From assembly GCF_005860765.1 (NCBI RefSeq), contig NZ_VCEI01000011.1:1279819-1343818 (forward strand): a DNA stretch of 64,000 bases, in the 5' to 3' direction. Both the position numbers and the translations under genes were made by a program. The DNA comes from Dyadobacter sediminis. GTDB taxonomy: Bacteria > Bacteroidota > Bacteroidia > Cytophagales > Spirosomataceae. Below are positions 62,943 to 64,000 of this stretch, piece by piece (positions within the stretch are counted from its first letter, which is position 1; each line of letters opens with the position of its first letter). A model generated the notes under the pieces. It made no database searches. It saw nothing but the letters and a program-made list of their open reading frames with translations, and was not told where the DNA came from.

Positions 62943-63758
62943 TTACCGGTTTTCCTTTCCGAATGCCCATTGCAAAAACTCGGGCAGAACCGCTGACCAG
63001 GTTTTCTGGTTATGTTCCCCGAGTTCCACTTCTGTGTAAAATACATCTTTTTGCCAGACAAAACCTTTTCGTTCCAGTTCCGAAATGCATTCCAGCGTAT
63101 CCTGAATGGAATCAATAACGCCGTCATTATCGCGGTCGTCGTATTCGTCCAGCGATCCGCACTGGAACCAGATCTTCAGCGCTGGCTTTGATGCCGTATT
63201 CCGGATCTGCGCATGCATAATGCGGTCGGCATCGCTGTAACCTTCGTGCAGTGCTTTTTGACGCCACCATAACGCGCCTGAAAATATTCCGGCTTTCGAG
63301 AACAGTCCGGAATGGTTCCAGGCCATATCCAGCGCCATCAATCCGCCCAGCGAAAATCCGGCATAGGTGATTCCGGATGATTTTATATGAAAATGTTCCT
63401 TTAAATAAGGCAGCAGTTCATCCGTAACAAAGCTCGTAGTTGCCTGCGCTTTGCTGCCCCGCCCTGCATAATCGGGCATCATAGCAGTCCCGTACTCAAA
63501 TATCCTTTCCTGGCCGGCGTGAATTCCGGCAACAAGCACCGGAGCCATACGGTTCTCCACCTGCATCCGGGTCAGGATTTCATGCATATGCAACGCCTCG
63601 AAATCCTGCCCGTCGTTAAACAGCAGCAAAGGATAAGTTACAGACGGATTGTAATCCAGCGGAAGAAAAATGGAAATGGCCACTTCTCTTTCCAGAAAAA
63701 AGGAATACAGGTTTTTATGCTGGAATAGGATTTGCTGTTCAGAAAAACTCAAACGCAC
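62943..63758 (-). CDS. Esterase of the enterochelin-esterase (Fes/EsterD) type
   Basis: 271 residues. The alpha/beta hydrolase nucleophile elbow is YAGFSLGGLMALDMAW (G-x-S-x-G), with LLLFNDGQDFEALHMHEIL near the start and ELGEHNQKTWSAVLPEFLQWAFG supplying the His at the end. The segment DDRDNDGVIDSIQ recalls a calcium loop. It hydrolyses an ester, perhaps of a siderophore or peptide-like compound. The start is GTG; no ATG is available before the core domain. Divergent from a second esterase gene. Confidence 0.85.
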   Translation of the reverse strand: MRLSFSEQQILFQHKNLYSFFLEREVAISIFLPLDYNPSVTYPLLLFNDGQDFEALHMHEILTRMQVENRMAPVLVAGIHAGQERIFEYGTAMMPDYAGRGSKAQATTSFVTDELLPYLKEHFHIKSSGITYAGFSLGGLMALDMAWNHSGLFSKAGIFSGALWWRQKALHEGYSDADRIMHAQIRNTASKPALKIWFQCGSLDEYDDRDNDGVIDSIQDTLECISELERKGFVWQKDVFYTEVELGEHNQKTWSAVLPEFLQWAFGKENR

Positions 63759-63866
63759 TGCCGGTTAATGATTCTTGAAAAAACGGACGGCAAGTTATTA
63801 ATTTGCTTCCTATGATTTGTTTTGTATATTTCATTTATCGTCGTATTCTGTAAAATTTGTCATCTA

Positions 63867-64000
63867 TTGGAAGAGAAGCATTTTAAATATTACTCTCATC
63901 ATCTCGACAGAGACGTTGATATGCTTGTTTACGGAAGCTGGGGCTATCCGGTACTTGTTTTCCCTACAACCCTCGGCCGCTATTATCAAGCCAAAGATAT
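63867..64000 (+). CDS. Esterase family protein, 3' truncated by the window
   Basis: Only the first 44 codons are visible. From TTG 63867 the frame reads a start like MEEKHFKYYSHHLDRDVDML followed by VYGSWGYPVLVFPTTLGRYY, which matches the N-terminus of a family of putative esterases with the alpha/beta hydrolase fold. An internal ATG at codon 19 is unlikely as start because the conserved segment begins before it. It is transcribed away from the first esterase gene. Confidence 0.7.
   Translation, partial: MEEKHFKYYSHHLDRDVDMLVYGSWGYPVLVFPTTLGRYYQAKD

Overview
The window looks like a chromosomal segment of a Bacteroidota member, most likely order Cytophagales (Dyadobacter/Spirosomaceae-like). 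The grounds are a SusC/SusD pair, the gliding protein GldC, type IX secretion (T9SS) C-terminal sorting domains, both type II and type III glutamine synthetases, a DUF1501/PSCyt pair, and weak or absent Shine-Dalgarno sequences with several apparent TTG/GTG starts. The genus is an inference. The window begins inside a susC gene and ends inside an esterase gene.

Layout. (1) 1-7.7 kb: SusC (partial), SusD, a membrane cytochrome with PSCyt1/DUF1549/DUF1553 domains and a Tat-exported DUF1501 lipoprotein, which look like an outer-membrane uptake and degradation locus. (2) 7.8-11 kb: an orphan sigma54-type response regulator with a dyad in front of its gene, divergent from a polytopic membrane protein. 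(3) 11-18.1 kb: two large divergent T9SS cargo proteins, one made of two seven-blade propellers with exact 49-residue blades, the other a metzincin-like protease. (4) 18.2-22.4 kb: a possible sulfur locus. A sulfatase and a periplasmic binding protein are transcribed in the same direction, and a 27-codon ORF ending in Cys-Cys-Cys lies in the leader of the binding protein. A ZIP metal transporter follows, behind a small frameshifted gene. (5) 22.5-25.1 kb: small enzymes, REP-like palindromes and tRNA-Leu(GAG).

(6) 25.3-35 kb: housekeeping and small-molecule genes: deoxynucleoside kinase, TrhO, GNAT, SurE, GH3, LysE, Nudix, CDF transporter, sugar isomerase, FolE-QueD. (7) 35.2-38.9 kb: a GH109 oxidoreductase-like glycosidase, a GluP-type sugar transporter and a GHMP sugar kinase, in operon spacing. 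(8) 39-48.2 kb: IspG with a leader hairpin, two small coupled genes, GldC behind a heptanucleotide repeat, DUF4197, CinA, and a tightly overlapping chain E2 - 5'-nucleotidase - response regulator - histidine kinase. (9) 48.5-64 kb: desaturase, DUF4159 and RsmE; a nitrogen-assimilation neighbourhood (GSII, GSIII, AmtB and a porin) interleaved with an LTA-synthase-like enzyme and MtaB; then ferredoxin, acyl-CoA reductase and two divergent esterases.

Most of the window is ordinary core chromosome. The least explained signals are the poly-cysteine leader ORF next to a sulfatase, the duplicated 7x49-residue propeller, the heptamer repeat at 41.63-41.76 kb, the REP-like hairpins at 19.7 and 24.6 kb, and the A7 frameshift upstream of the ZIP gene. 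All functional calls rest on reading motifs by eye; no database search was run.
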